A stretch of 64,000 nt of DNA from Acidobacteriota bacterium (GCA_003223935.1 QHXQ01000037.1:29284-93283), one strand, 5' to 3'. Counted from the stretch's first letter, positions 1 to 8,545 are shown. Notes: a model not told the origin generated them from the letters alone. Made by a program: numbers and translations.

Positions 1-10
1 GTTTGCTCAC

Positions 11-1420
11 ATGCGCTTTCGTCTCCCGCTCGTGGCGCTAGTCATACTCTTCTGCCTGCTTGGCGCGGGCGCGCGCAATCTGCACGCGCAGGACGTGGAT
101 GGCACGGGCGAAGACTCAGACGATCCGATCAAATTATATCAACGGGCACAGGCTGCACAGGCGCGCGAGCAACTTGAACGCGCGCTCGCGCTCTACGACC
201 AAGCGCTCAAGCTGCGCCCCGAATACCCGGAAGCCGAATATCAAAAAGGTGTGGTGCTCACTGCGCTCAAACGCTGGCCCGAAGCCGAAGCATCTCTGCG
301 CCGCGCCGTCGAATTAAGAAGCGAATGGGCGCTGCCGCAGACGGCGCTCGGGCTGCTCTTCGTCGGGCAGCAGCGCGACCGCGAAGCCGAACCGTTCTTG
401 CGCCGCGCGCTCGAACTCGACGCCGAGGATGAGACCACGCTCGTCACGCTCGCGCTCCTGCGCCTGCGCGCGGGCGACAAAGACGAAGCGCTTGCGCTCT
501 ACAAACGCGCGACCGAAGACGAGAACGCAGCCGCCGACGCTTGGGCTGCGCGCGGCAGTCTGGAACGCGCGAGCGGCGACGAGAAGAGCGCGGCAGCGAG
601 TTTGAAACGTGCGCTGCAACTCGATCCGAACAATACCCTTGCGCGTGAAGAGCGCGCCGACCTACGAGCCGCCGCAGGCGACTACGCGCACGCCATCGAA
701 GACTTACAAGTTCTGCTGCAAGCGCAAGCCCAATCGTCGCGCGCCAAGCAGTGGCAGCAGCGCATCGCCGGTTTTCAGTTGCTGGCCAAGCAACAGGCCG
801 CCAGCATATCGGACACCGGCGGGCAGATGAATCTTACGCCCGCGGCCGTTGATGCGGCCAACAGCGACGATCCGAAGATCGCGCGCCCCGCCCTCGAAGC
901 GCTCCTGCAAACCGATCCGAAGAACGCCCAAGCGCACGCGCGCCTCTGCACGCTTGAGCGCAAGAGCGAGCCGCAGTCCGCGCTCGCACACTGTCGCGCT
1001 GCGCTTGAGATCGAACCGAAGAACGCGGACTATGCGACCGCTTACGCGGCGGCGCTCGTGCAGGCGCGCCAGTTTGCTGCGGCCATATCGCTGCTGCGTA
1101 AAGTGCTTGAAGTCAAACCCGACAACTACGCGGCGCACGCCAACCTTGCCACCGCGCTCGACGAACTCAAGCAGTACGATGCTGCGCTCATCGAATACAG
1201 GTGGCTCAATCAAGCCAAACCCGATCTGACCGTCCTCTATTACTTAATCGGGCGCGATCTCGATCTAACCGGCGAGTTCACACAGGCGCTCGCCGCCTAT
1301 GAAACTTTCCTGCAACGCGCCGACGCGAACGTCAACAAAGAAGAGATCGAGCGCGTCAACCTGCGTCTGCCGGCCCTGCGCCGCGAGATCGCGCACAGCC
1401 CGAAGCGGAAGAAGGGATGA
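11..1420 (+). CDS. Exported tetratricopeptide-repeat protein
   Basis: 469-residue protein that is almost entirely TPR helices behind a signal peptide (residues 1-27, hydrophobic core followed by LHAQ), so it is probably periplasmic or cell-surface. Repeats run from about residue 40 to 255 (for example the ALYDQALKLRP block) and again from about 285 to 450, separated by a Gln/Ala-rich stretch near 240-280. TPR arrays bind partner proteins; no catalytic domain is visible. Its stop overlaps the next start by four bases, so the two are probably translationally coupled. The ATG lies only ten bases from the window edge, so the ribosome binding site cannot be fully judged. The specific partner is unknown. 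Confidence 0.85.
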   Translation: MRFRLPLVALVILFCLLGAGARNLHAQDVDGTGEDSDDPIKLYQRAQAAQAREQLERALALYDQALKLRPEYPEAEYQKGVVLTALKRWPEAEASLRRAVELRSEWALPQTALGLLFVGQQRDREAEPFLRRALELDAEDETTLVTLALLRLRAGDKDEALALYKRATEDENAAADAWAARGSLERASGDEKSAAASLKRALQLDPNNTLAREERADLRAAAGDYAHAIEDLQVLLQAQAQSSRAKQWQQRIAGFQLLAKQQAASISDTGGQMNLTPAAVDAANSDDPKIARPALEALLQTDPKNAQAHARLCTLERKSEPQSALAHCRAALEIEPKNADYATAYAAALVQARQFAAAISLLRKVLEVKPDNYAAHANLATALDELKQYDAALIEYRWLNQAKPDLTVLYYLIGRDLDLTGEFTQALAAYETFLQRADANVNKEEIERVNLRLPALRREIAHSPKRKKG

Positions 1421-2094
1421 ATATGAGCAGCAGGCAGCAGGCAGCAGGCGGTAAGCAGAAGGCAGTAAAGACCCAACTGCTTTTGCTGCCTACTGCCTAC
1501 TGCCTGCTGCCTGCTGTGCTTCTCTGCGTGTCGCTGTGTGGCGTGGCGGCGGCGCACGCGCAGCAGCAACCTGATGTCTTAGTGCCGGCGCCGCAAGCAG
1601 CGCCGCCGCCGATGCGCTACATCCCCGATGCCTTGCGCGCGCAGTTGAACGCGGCCCGCGACGCCAAAGAACGCACGCATCTCGCGCTCGCAGAAGCGGA
1701 CGCGCGCCTCGCCAACGCGGAGCAGCACACGACGGCGCAACAGTATGATCCGGCGGCGGCCGAGTTGGGCGTCTATGAAGCGATCATCACGGACTCGCTC
1801 ACATATCTACAGGGTGCCCGAAACGACGGCCACACGCGCGACCTCATCAAACTGCTGGAGCAGACGCTCTACAGACAGAGCAGTCGCATCGAGGCCATGC
1901 GGCGCAACACGCCGCCCCAATATGCGGGCAACGTCCGGGCCGCGTTCAACCACGCGCGCGACACGCGCAGCACTGCCTTGAACGCTTTTTACAGCACTAC
2001 AGTCATGCGTGAACCACCGCCGGACAAGAACAAGCCCGCGCCCAAGGGGCCGCCCATAGAGCCGGCGAAGATGAAACCCACCGACAAGCCATAG
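1417..2094 (+). CDS. Exported protein of unknown function; signal peptide encoded by an intergenic-type repeat
   Basis: 225 residues, no family recognised. The N-terminus is a signal peptide: a basic n-region up to about residue 19, a long hydrophobic core (LLLLPTAYCLLPAVLLCVSL) and AHAQ cleavage-type end near residue 48. Nearly all of that segment is encoded by a GCAGGCAGTAGGCAG-type inverted repeat seen elsewhere in the window only between genes. The mature part is helical with a Pro/Lys-rich tail. It starts inside the stop of the TPR gene (ATGA overlap) and is followed 19 bases later by another small exported helical protein, so the three genes look like one operon. An alternative ATG lies two codons downstream. 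Confidence 0.75.
   Translation: MNMSSRQQAAGGKQKAVKTQLLLLPTAYCLLPAVLLCVSLCGVAAAHAQQQPDVLVPAPQAAPPPMRYIPDALRAQLNAARDAKERTHLALAEADARLANAEQHTTAQQYDPAAAELGVYEAIITDSLTYLQGARNDGHTRDLIKLLEQTLYRQSSRIEAMRRNTPPQYAGNVRAAFNHARDTRSTALNAFYSTTVMREPPPDKNKPAPKGPPIEPAKMKPTDKP
1424..1518. repeat. GCAGGCAG-type inverted repeat inside a coding region
   Basis: Left arm is a tandem of GCAGCAG/GCAGGCAG units followed by AGCAGAAGGCAGT; the right arm carries the complementary CTGCCTACTGCCTGCTGCC units. The same family occurs at 34102-34257 between genes. Here it lies within the first 35 codons of the unknown exported protein. Confidence 0.8.
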
Positions 2095-2113
2095 AGAAAG
2101 CAAAAGACAAAAA

Positions 2114-2707
2114 ATGAAATTCGCCTCGTGCAATCAACGTCCGCTCGTCACCGTGCTGCTCACAGTTGCGCTCATCGTTTTCGTTCTGCCCGTCAGCGCG
2201 GCGCAGCGTGATCATCTGACGCCGGCCGAAGCCGATCTCGTGCGCGACGCCCAAGCGATTGACAAGCGCACAGAGGTGTTTATCAAAGCGGCCGAGCGAC
2301 GCCTGTTGCTGCTGACCGATCCGCCAGCGGCGCAGGCACTGCAAGCGAAGCAGGCGAATAAGAAAGATAAAGATAAGGACAAGGACAAAGAACTCTGGGG
2401 CGAGTTGCCGACGGGCACACGCGCGCAACTATTAAACGATCTGGCGGGCATCTTCGACGAAGCGATCACAAACATTGACGACGTGGCCGCGCGCGACCCG
2501 AAGAGTTCGCTCCTGCCGCACGCGCTGAAGAATCTCGCCGCCGCCGCCGCACGCTTCCGCGCGCAGTTGTTACCGATGCGCGACAGCGCAGCCGACGATG
2601 AACGGGCCGCGCTCGCCGACGCGCTCAACGAGTTGCAAGAGATCATTGACGCGGGCCAAAAACTGCCGGCCGAGACCGAGACGAAGAAACCGAAACCTCA
2701 AAGCTAA
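2114..2707 (+). CDS. Small exported helical protein, unknown function
   Basis: 197 residues with a signal peptide (core VTVLLTVALIVFVLPVSA, cleavage near SAAQ, residue 34). The rest is predicted helical and Ala/Leu/Asp-rich, with a low-complexity KKDKDKDKDK run near residue 85 that probably arose by slippage of Lys-Asp codons. It resembles the preceding gene in size, export signal and helix-rich composition and follows it after 19 bases, so the two probably belong to the operon headed by the TPR protein. I recognise no domain and assign no function. Confidence 0.75.
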   Translation: MKFASCNQRPLVTVLLTVALIVFVLPVSAAQRDHLTPAEADLVRDAQAIDKRTEVFIKAAERRLLLLTDPPAAQALQAKQANKKDKDKDKDKELWGELPTGTRAQLLNDLAGIFDEAITNIDDVAARDPKSSLLPHALKNLAAAAARFRAQLLPMRDSAADDERAALADALNELQEIIDAGQKLPAETETKKPKPQS

Positions 2708-2745
2708 AAGTTCAGATTTGAATCTCGAAGTTTAAATTTGAACTT
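2706..2745. repeat. AAGTTCAAATTT-type inverted repeat
   Basis: Imperfect inverted repeat with arms AAGTTCAGATTTGAA and TTTAAATTTGAACTT directly after the stop codon of the preceding gene. A related, longer copy lies at 5724-5797. Confidence 0.55.
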
Positions 2746-2757
2746 GGCCTTTCGTTG

Positions 2758-2799
2758 AACTAGCGCGGGCCTTTGGGCGTAGAATAAGACGCGCTAGTT
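2758..2799. other. 10-bp perfect hairpin before zinc-ribbon gene
   Basis: AACTAGCGCG and CGCGCTAGTT pair perfectly across a 22-base loop, 44 bases upstream of the zinc-ribbon gene. It could be a terminator for the upstream operon (no T-run) or a leader structure. Confidence 0.45.
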
Positions 2800-2843
2800 G
2801 GTAGCGCGAGGCCGCAGAGAGAAAGGACTCTGAAAACAAGTTT

Positions 2844-3419
2844 ATGGACAATCGTTACTATCCCGGCGTCGAGGCCGACGTGCCGCAGTTGATTGCTGAG
2901 TTGCGCAATATCTTCGATGCCGCTTACGAATTGCAAACCATGCAGGTCTCTGCGACGACCGTGCTGCAAGCGCGTAAGTCCGGGACGCTGCGCGACATCA
3001 CGGGTCTTTCGACCGCGCTCACAATCAAGCTCACGCCAGAGCATGGCGGCACGCGCGTCGAGATCGGCATGCAGAAGTGGTTAGACAAGGCGGCGGTCGC
3101 GGCCGTCGCCGTGATGCTCTCGGCCGGCGTCCTGCTAGCGCTGCCCGCGCTCGGCGCGTACTGGCAATACCGTGTGACCGAAGACGCTTGGAAGATCATC
3201 GAGGCGCACATCGCGCGCAAAGCGGGCGGCTACATTCCGCCTATGCCCGGTCGCTGTGGCACGTGCGGCGCGGTCGTCACTTCAAACTCGGACTACTGCG
3301 CCACGTGCGGCGCAGACCTGCGCATCGGCGCGACCTGTGAGTCCTGCGGCGCACAGCAACGCGACACCTCTGCACGCTTCTGCAATCGCTGCGGCAAACC
3401 GCTCGCGGGCAAAGCGTGA
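2844..3419 (+). CDS. Membrane-anchored double zinc-ribbon protein
   Basis: 191 residues. The N-terminal ~75 residues form a soluble domain of unknown kind, followed by one transmembrane segment (about residues 78-100, core VAVMLSAGVLLALPALGAY), and a C-terminal pair of zinc ribbons: CGTC...CATCG and CESC...CNRCG. The eight cysteines are correctly spaced to bind two zinc ions. Such double ribbons usually mediate protein or nucleic-acid contacts. There is no catalytic motif and no clear operon partner. The start is the first ATG, preceded by only a weak AAAGGA. Confidence 0.8.
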   Translation: MDNRYYPGVEADVPQLIAELRNIFDAAYELQTMQVSATTVLQARKSGTLRDITGLSTALTIKLTPEHGGTRVEIGMQKWLDKAAVAAVAVMLSAGVLLALPALGAYWQYRVTEDAWKIIEAHIARKAGGYIPPMPGRCGTCGAVVTSNSDYCATCGADLRIGATCESCGAQQRDTSARFCNRCGKPLAGKA

Positions 3420-3472
3420 CGCTGCTTTTGCCCGCATCATATATTGTGCCGGCTGACTGATCAGGTTTAGAG

Positions 3473-4111
3473 ATGAATAAACATCGGCTCAACACATCGT
3501 TTGGTTGTTTACTGTTCGCATGTCTGCTGGGCGGCGCAGTGCAAGCGCAATCGGGCCGGCATCAACCGCCGCCACACGCGGAAGCGCCCGTGCCGACGCC
3601 GACCCCCGAACCGCCCAAAGTGAAACCGCCGCCACCGGAGCAGATTCACGTACTCGTCACGAACTCAGTGCCGGCGTCGGTCAGCATCTCCTCGTTCGAC
3701 GTAAGCCTCGTGGCAGATACGTTGCTCCAACGGCTGAACGCCTCGGATGCGCTGAAGGTTGAGACCGCAAATAGTATGAGCCGCGACGGGGCCCACAAGC
3801 GCGCGAAGGAAGAGAAGGAACGCTTCATCATCTGGTTTCAACTGCGATACGACGGCTTCAACAACACGCTGTCTCCGAACCCTGAAGATTTGCGCATCGA
3901 GTATGCCATCTATCAACCCGGCACGGGTGCAAGCAAAGCAGGCGGCACAGTGTTTCTGCGCACAGTCCGTACAGTGCCCGTGATCGGCAGTGGCGCTTCC
4001 TGCTATCCAAATCTTTACGGCCTCAACGGCTCGCTCACAATCGGCGCACTGGAAACCGCCGACCGCATCTTCGATGCCCTCTCCGTCCCAAGCCCACCGC
4101 TTTGTAAGTAA
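3473..4111 (+). CDS. Exported proline-rich protein, unknown function
   Basis: 212 residues with a signal peptide (residues 1-26, ending VQAQS), then a proline-rich linker (PTPTPEPPKVKPPPPE, about residues 42-57) and a globular C-terminal domain of about 150 residues with two cysteines. The linker suggests the domain is held away from the membrane or wall. No family is recognised. A half-copy of the GGTCAGTACCGCC repeat begins nine bases after its stop. Confidence 0.75.
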   Translation: MNKHRLNTSFGCLLFACLLGGAVQAQSGRHQPPPHAEAPVPTPTPEPPKVKPPPPEQIHVLVTNSVPASVSISSFDVSLVADTLLQRLNASDALKVETANSMSRDGAHKRAKEEKERFIIWFQLRYDGFNNTLSPNPEDLRIEYAIYQPGTGASKAGGTVFLRTVRTVPVIGSGASCYPNLYGLNGSLTIGALETADRIFDALSVPSPPLCK

Positions 4112-4119
4112 AAGAAAGA

Positions 4120-4147
4120 GGTCAGTACCGCCTGCGGTAGCGGGCGT
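4120..4147. repeat. Half copy of GGTCAGTACCGCC palindromic repeat
   Basis: GGTCAGTACCGCCTGCGGTA plus GCGGGCG, the same sequence that forms each arm of the full palindromes at 5796-5873 and 13423-13499. Only one arm is present, in the gap between convergent genes. Confidence 0.85.
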
Positions 4148-4162
4148 GTCATGACACATATT

Positions 4163-5713
4163 TCAATCATGTCGGAGCGCTTTGACCGGATCGATGCGTG
4201 CGGCGCGGGCCGCCGGGTAGAGTGCGGCGATGATTGAAATGACGATGGCGAAGGCGATTGCGCCGAGCCAGAGGTAGGGCGGCAGGGCGAAGAAGTTGAT
4301 GAACGAGACGTTGCGCGGCTGTAGGAAGAAACGATAGGCGAGCCGGTTCGCTACGACATCAATGCCCCAAGCAGCGAGCGAGCCGATGATGCCGCCCGCA
4401 AGGCCGATCAGTCCCGCTTCAACGAAGAAGATCAACTTGATCTCTCGATCCTCCGCGCCAACGGCTTTCATGATGCCGATCTCGCGCGTGCGTTCGAGGA
4501 TGGCCATGATCATCGTGTTGGCGATGCCGAACGAAGCGACGAGCAGCGAGATACCACCGAGCAGGCCGAGCGCAGAATTGACGATCAAGAAGAACGTGCG
4601 AATCTCTTCCAACTCATCCACGATTGAGAAGCTGCTGAAGCCGAGCGCGGTGAGTTGCTTGCGCACATCGGTCAGCACATCTGGATCGTTGACGCGCACG
4701 ATCACCGATGGGTAGCCTTCCGCTTGCTGCGCGCTGAGTGCGCCGCTCTCGCGCGCCAGTTGTAGCGCGACCTCGTTTAACGGATCGCGGTACTGATGCG
4801 AGAGTTCTCGCGCCGTCGCGAGCGGAATGTAGAGGCGTGCCGCCGGCATCAGCCCGCGAAAACGCGCTTGCCGGCCGACGCCGCCGCTCTCAACCTCATC
4901 CTTCAACACGCCCGCGATGCGAAACGTCCGCACTGTCAACCGTGCGTCCTGCGCATTCGTCTCTGCATCATCGCCGAGCGGCAAACCGAAGAAACTCAAC
5001 TCATCCTCGTTCGCTTTGCGCTGCTGCTTACTTCCCTGCTTAGCCTGCTCGTCCTGTGGTGCTGCTGCCGGTTGCTTTGGGTTGCGCTCTGCGCCGAGCG
5101 GTGCAAGCAACTCGACGGTCTGCCCGACCGCGTCGGCCGCCTTTGCGAAACCGAAGTCGCTGATGAAACGACTATCAACTACGACCTCATCCGCTGTCGG
5201 GTCGCTGATCATGTGACCGGCCGCATAAGACTTGAAACGCGAGGCCGGATTGGGCACGAGCGCGCCGCCGATTGATTGCGGCTGCGTGCGCCCGTTGGCG
5301 CGCACGTAAGCTGTGAACTCGACCGTCGGCTCGACCGCTTCGACGCCGGGAATGCGCGCGATCTCTGCGAGCGCCGCATCATCGAGCGCGCGCTTCGGTG
5401 CTTGTTCCGGCTGCTGCGGTCGCGTGCGACGGACGCCTGCGCGCCGGTCTCCTTCCCCGCCGCCACCTTGACCGCCACGATTGAAGACCTGCGCGACCAA
5501 CTCCGATACGTCCTGCCCGGTCACAGTGATCTCGTTGAACAGGTCTAGGTCTTTGAAACGCTGCACGGCGTTGCGCTGAAGGCCAAGTCCGAACGAGACC
5601 ATCGTGACGATGACCGTCACGCCGACGACCACGCCAATCGTCGTCAACGCCACGCGCAGCTTCGCCTCGCGTAAGTTTCTGAGCGCGAGCTTGAGAATGT
5701 CGAAGAAGATCAT
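4163..5713 (-). CDS. MacB/FtsX-type ABC transporter permease
   Basis: 516-residue permease of the MacB/LolC superfamily. It has one N-terminal membrane helix (about residues 20-42), a long extracytoplasmic domain (45-370), then three membrane helices (about 375-400, 425-450, 475-500) and the typical AARIDPVKALR C-terminal signature. The helix after TM2 carries ERTREIGIMKAVGA, the cytoplasmic coupling segment that contacts the ATPase. The family exports substrates or acts on periplasmic partners by mechanotransmission. A Gln/Pro/Arg-rich insert near residues 80-110 is unusual. No ATPase gene is adjacent; the likely partner is the LolD-like ATPase at 8524-9222 on the same strand. Confidence 0.9.
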   Translation of the reverse strand: MIFFDILKLALRNLREAKLRVALTTIGVVVGVTVIVTMVSFGLGLQRNAVQRFKDLDLFNEITVTGQDVSELVAQVFNRGGQGGGGEGDRRAGVRRTRPQQPEQAPKRALDDAALAEIARIPGVEAVEPTVEFTAYVRANGRTQPQSIGGALVPNPASRFKSYAAGHMISDPTADEVVVDSRFISDFGFAKAADAVGQTVELLAPLGAERNPKQPAAAPQDEQAKQGSKQQRKANEDELSFFGLPLGDDAETNAQDARLTVRTFRIAGVLKDEVESGGVGRQARFRGLMPAARLYIPLATARELSHQYRDPLNEVALQLARESGALSAQQAEGYPSVIVRVNDPDVLTDVRKQLTALGFSSFSIVDELEEIRTFFLIVNSALGLLGGISLLVASFGIANTMIMAILERTREIGIMKAVGAEDREIKLIFFVEAGLIGLAGGIIGSLAAWGIDVVANRLAYRFFLQPRNVSFINFFALPPYLWLGAIAFAIVISIIAALYPAARAARIDPVKALRHD

Positions 5714-5723
5714 CGGCGGATGA

Positions 5724-5797
5724 GTTCAAAGTTTAAGGTTCAAAGTTCCAAGTTAAAGTACGTGGCGGGCTGGTTAAAGTTCAAGGTTCGGGTTCAG
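5724..5797. repeat. AAGTTCAAAGTT-type tandem repeat
   Basis: Degenerate tandem of 7-8 base units (GTTCAAAGTTTAAGGTTCAA, GTTAAAGTTCAAGGTTC) in the gap upstream of the ABC permease. It abuts the perfect palindrome at 5796. Confidence 0.7.
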
Positions 5798-5873
5798 GTC
5801 AGTACCGCCTGCGGTAGCGGGCGGGTCTCTGTCGCTGCTCAGACCCGCCCGCTACCGCAGGCGGTACTGACCT
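5796..5873. repeat. Perfect 33-bp palindromic repeat (REP-like)
   Basis: Two 33-base arms (AGGTCAGTACCGCCTGCGGT... and its exact reverse complement) flank a 12-base loop. The stop codon of the downstream minus-strand gene begins at the very next base (5874). Another full copy lies at 13423-13499 and a half copy at 4120-4147. The perfect stem would also work as a transcription terminator. Confidence 0.9.
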
Positions 5874-6725
5874 TTAATTCAACATCGCCAATTGCAGTCG
5901 CATCTTTTTCAGTTCCACCTGCACACGTTCGGCGTCGGGCGCGTCGGGCATACGGCGCAAGTAAGTTTCGACTTCGCGGGTCGCTTCGGCGTAGCGGCCG
6001 AGTTGCGCGAGCAGCATGCCGCAGTCGCGATGCTCCTCGTGCGCTTGCGGCGCGACGAGCAGGATGCGTTCGACTGTGGCGAGCGCGCGGCGGTAATGAT
6101 GCGTCTGCGCGTAGATGGCTTTCAGATTGCGGAGCAAGCGCGTGAGAATTTCACGCGGGCGCGCCGGGCGCAGGTGCGCTTGGGCGAGCGGCACTTGCCC
6201 GTCGTAGAGCGTGTCGAGTTGCTGTTGACAATCTGCTTCGCTGCTGATGCGCCCGTTGAACGGATCGACGAGTAAGCCGCGCGCGTCCTCTGTTGCGCGG
6301 GCGCGCACGATGAAATGACCGGGCAAACCGACCCCTTCGATGTGCAACCCCGCGCGCCGGCCCAACTCCATATAGACGAGCGAGAGCGTGATCGGAATGC
6401 CGCGTCTTGCGTCGAGCACGTAGGAGAGCAGACTGTTGCGCGGGTCATAATAATTTTCTTGATTGCCCGTGAAACCAAGCTCGCGGAAGACGAAATCGTT
6501 GAGCGCGGCGATGGGTGCGCGCTCGCGCTCGCCGACGCGCGCACGCGCTTGCAGGCCCAACTCAAGCAACTGCGCGCGATAATGTGCCACATCAAGACCG
6601 GGCTGCTCTTCCGCCGCGACGACGAGCGCCGCCTGCGCCAGATCAATCGCCGCTTCAGGCCGCGCCACCAATGCCGCGAATTCGCGCCGCGCCCCTTCGG
6701 CCTGTAGTTTATTTGCAGGAGTCAT
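5874..6725 (-). CDS. SirB1-type transglutaminase-like protein with TPR tail
   Basis: 283 residues when started at MTPANKL. The N-terminal two thirds match the SirB1/transglutaminase-like fold: a helix-rich start, then NYYDPRNSLLSYVLDARRG, IPITLSLVYMELGRRAGL, GVGLPGHFIVR and VDPFNGR in the usual order. As in other SirB1 proteins the transglutaminase cysteine is absent, so it is probably non-catalytic. The C-terminal third is a pair of TPR-like helices (LERILLVAPQAHEEHRDCG). Function in this family is poorly defined. The ORF track starts ten codons earlier, but those codons come from a CATCATTCATC repeat, so I prefer the internal ATG. Confidence 0.85.
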   Translation of the reverse strand: MTPANKLQAEGARREFAALVARPEAAIDLAQAALVVAAEEQPGLDVAHYRAQLLELGLQARARVGERERAPIAALNDFVFRELGFTGNQENYYDPRNSLLSYVLDARRGIPITLSLVYMELGRRAGLHIEGVGLPGHFIVRARATEDARGLLVDPFNGRISSEADCQQQLDTLYDGQVPLAQAHLRPARPREILTRLLRNLKAIYAQTHHYRRALATVERILLVAPQAHEEHRDCGMLLAQLGRYAEATREVETYLRRMPDAPDAERVQVELKKMRLQLAMLN

Positions 6726-6731
6726 AAAGGA

Positions 6732-6814
6732 AATGATGAGCGATGAATGATGCATGATGAATTAAAAAACATTTGCCTGTCGTCCATCATTCATCATTCA
6801 TCATTCATCATTCA
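6732..6814. repeat. ATGATGAATGATG heptamer inverted repeat
   Basis: Left arm ATGATGAGCGATGAATGATG, right arm CATCATTCATCATTCATCATTC in four tandem heptamers. The right arm supplies the stop codon of the HAD gene at 6808. Related arrays occur at 8474-8545 and 45732-45796. Confidence 0.85.
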
Positions 6815-7500
6815 AAAACGTGATGCACGGCGTCGGTCGTCCAATCAGACAGGCGCGGGGTGACAACGTCTGCACCGGCGGCGCGGAGTTGCGCTTCGCT
6901 GACGGTGTTGGTGACGCCGAGCGTGCGCATGCCGACGGCGCGCGCGGACTCGATGCCGGGCGGCGCATCTTCGATGACGAGACACTGGGCGGGCGCGAGC
7001 GCGCGTTGGCGTTGCGCGCGGCGCTGTTCGTTCAGCCGTGCAAGCGCGGTCGCATAACATGCGGGGTCGGGCTTGCAGGCGCGCACGTCTTCGGCACTGA
7101 CGATGACGGCGAACTGGGCCGCGAGGTTTGCGCGTTCGAGCACGTGCTCGATGTCGGCGCGGGGCGACATGCTGACGACGCCGAGTTGATAGCGTCGGGC
7201 CGCGGCCTTGATGAAGGTGACGACGCCGGGAAAGAGCGGCAATTCGTCTCGGATCAACTCGCGGTGGCGTTGCAGTTTGCGCTCGACGGCGCGACCGAGC
7301 GTCTCTTCGTCCGGCGCGCGGCCGGCCTGCTTGAAGACGAAGCGCATGAACGTCACGTCGTCCATGCCGAGCGCCTCGTAATAGACGGCTTCGGTGAGTG
7401 CGACACCTTCGGGCTTGAGGACTTCCTGCGCCGCTTTTAGTTGCAGCGGCTCGTCGTCAATGATGATGCCGTTGAAGTCGAAGCAGATGGCTGCGATCAT
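6808..7500 (-). CDS. HAD-superfamily hydrolase, beta-phosphoglucomutase-like
   Basis: 230 residues from the ATG at MIAAICFDF. HAD motif I reads FDFNGIIIDDE, so the nucleophile Asp is present but the second Asp of the usual DxD (the general acid) is Asn. Motif II is VVSMSP, a Lys equivalent lies near ACKPDPACYATAL, and motif IV is VIEDAPPGIESA. The cap insertion follows motif I as in beta-phosphoglucomutase and phosphoglycolate phosphatase relatives, which act on small phosphorylated metabolites; the substrate is unknown. The ORF track extends 38 codons upstream through non-conserved sequence. The C-terminal stop lies inside a heptamer repeat. Confidence 0.85.
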   Translation of the reverse strand: MIAAICFDFNGIIIDDEPLQLKAAQEVLKPEGVALTEAVYYEALGMDDVTFMRFVFKQAGRAPDEETLGRAVERKLQRHRELIRDELPLFPGVVTFIKAAARRYQLGVVSMSPRADIEHVLERANLAAQFAVIVSAEDVRACKPDPACYATALARLNEQRRAQRQRALAPAQCLVIEDAPPGIESARAVGMRTLGVTNTVSEAQLRAAGADVVTPRLSDWTTDAVHHVFE

Positions 7501-7540
7501 GTAGCTTGCCGCTCTCACACCTGAAATTTGAAATTTGAGA

Positions 7541-8455
7541 TCAAGCCGAGCGCGACTCGTTTGCGCCATCGGCGGGCGCAAGCTGTTTTTGTGTGGCTTT
7601 GAGCAGACGCTCATTCTGTTCGGCGAAGAGCGTGGGCAGACGTTCGCTCTCCAACACGTCGAGCCGGCGCAGGAGTTCCGCGAGCGACAACTCGTTCTTC
7701 AGATTAACTTGATAATCCAGATCGGCGCGCAGGCGATCCTTTCCGCCCTGCCGGTTCTGCGACATCATGATGATCGGCGCTTGCAGTCCTGTGATCATAC
7801 CGAGCACAAGATTCAGCAGCACGTAGGGGAACGGATCGAAGCCTTTATCGCGCAACAGCAAAGTGTTCATCATCACCCAAAGGGCCAAAAAGCCGATGGC
7901 CGCGCCGATGAACTTCCAACTACCGCCAAACTCTGCGATCAGATCAGCCATCCGATCCGCCAAGGTCAGACGCGCATCGGCCTCTTCGTTGACGTTGCGC
8001 GAGGCGCGTTGGCGCAGCAGTTCGTCTGTGCGCCGCAGACGGTGCGAGATAGCGCTGACCATCTCCAACGCGACATCCGGGTTGCGCCGCACAAAGTTGA
8101 TGAAGTCGTCGCGCTTGAGGACGGCCAAGCGCGCTTGCTCGCTCACAGCCGCAGAGGCCGAGCGCGGCTTGCCATCAACGATTGACATCTCACCGAAGAA
8201 GTCGCCCCGCGCCAACTCTGTCAGTGTCACCTCGTTGCCGTCTTCATCTATGATGAAGATGCGCACGCGCCCATCCTCGATCAGATACATGGCGTCGCCC
8301 GCGTCGCCTGCACTGAACAACAGCGTGCCCGCAGGCAGCGCGCGCACATCGAGCAAGTCGCGCAAAGCCCGCGCCGCCTCGTCGTCCAAAGACGCAAACA
8401 ACGGCACAGAGCGCAAAGACTCAAGCGTCATCACGGGGGAAACGTTTGTCTGCAT
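7541..8455 (-). CDS. Cyclic-nucleotide-binding domain fused to DUF1003 membrane protein
   Basis: 304 residues. Residues 1-130 are a cNMP-binding beta-roll with the phosphate-binding cassette GDFFGEMSIVDGKPRSASA, keeping the Gly-Glu and Arg expected for nucleotide contact. A linker leads to two membrane helices (about 195-215 and 225-245) and the DUF1003 signature MMSQNRQGGKDRLRAD, then a helical tail. It probably responds to cAMP or cGMP at the membrane; the output of DUF1003 is unknown. An adenylate cyclase gene sits at 52271 in this window. The start has a good ribosome site (GAGGTGAACTC ATG). Confidence 0.9.
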   Translation of the reverse strand: MQTNVSPVMTLESLRSVPLFASLDDEAARALRDLLDVRALPAGTLLFSAGDAGDAMYLIEDGRVRIFIIDEDGNEVTLTELARGDFFGEMSIVDGKPRSASAAVSEQARLAVLKRDDFINFVRRNPDVALEMVSAISHRLRRTDELLRQRASRNVNEEADARLTLADRMADLIAEFGGSWKFIGAAIGFLALWVMMNTLLLRDKGFDPFPYVLLNLVLGMITGLQAPIIMMSQNRQGGKDRLRADLDYQVNLKNELSLAELLRRLDVLESERLPTLFAEQNERLLKATQKQLAPADGANESRSA

Positions 8456-8473
8456 GAGTTCACCTCAAAATAA

Positions 8474-8545
8474 AGGGATGAGGGATGAGTGATGAAAAAA
8501 GACAAGCGCCTTGTTTTTATTATTCATCCCTCATCCCTCATCCTT
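8474..8545. repeat. GGATGAGGGATGAG inverted repeat
   Basis: Left arm GGGATGAGGGATGAGTGATG, right arm CATCCCTCATCCCTCATCC across a 30-base centre. The right arm encodes the last residues and stop (RMRDEG stop) of the ABC ATPase that ends at 8524. Confidence 0.8.

Noticed and set aside
6732-6814. CRISPR array
   Set aside because: Tandem heptamers in inverted arms without spacers; same for the other repeat families.
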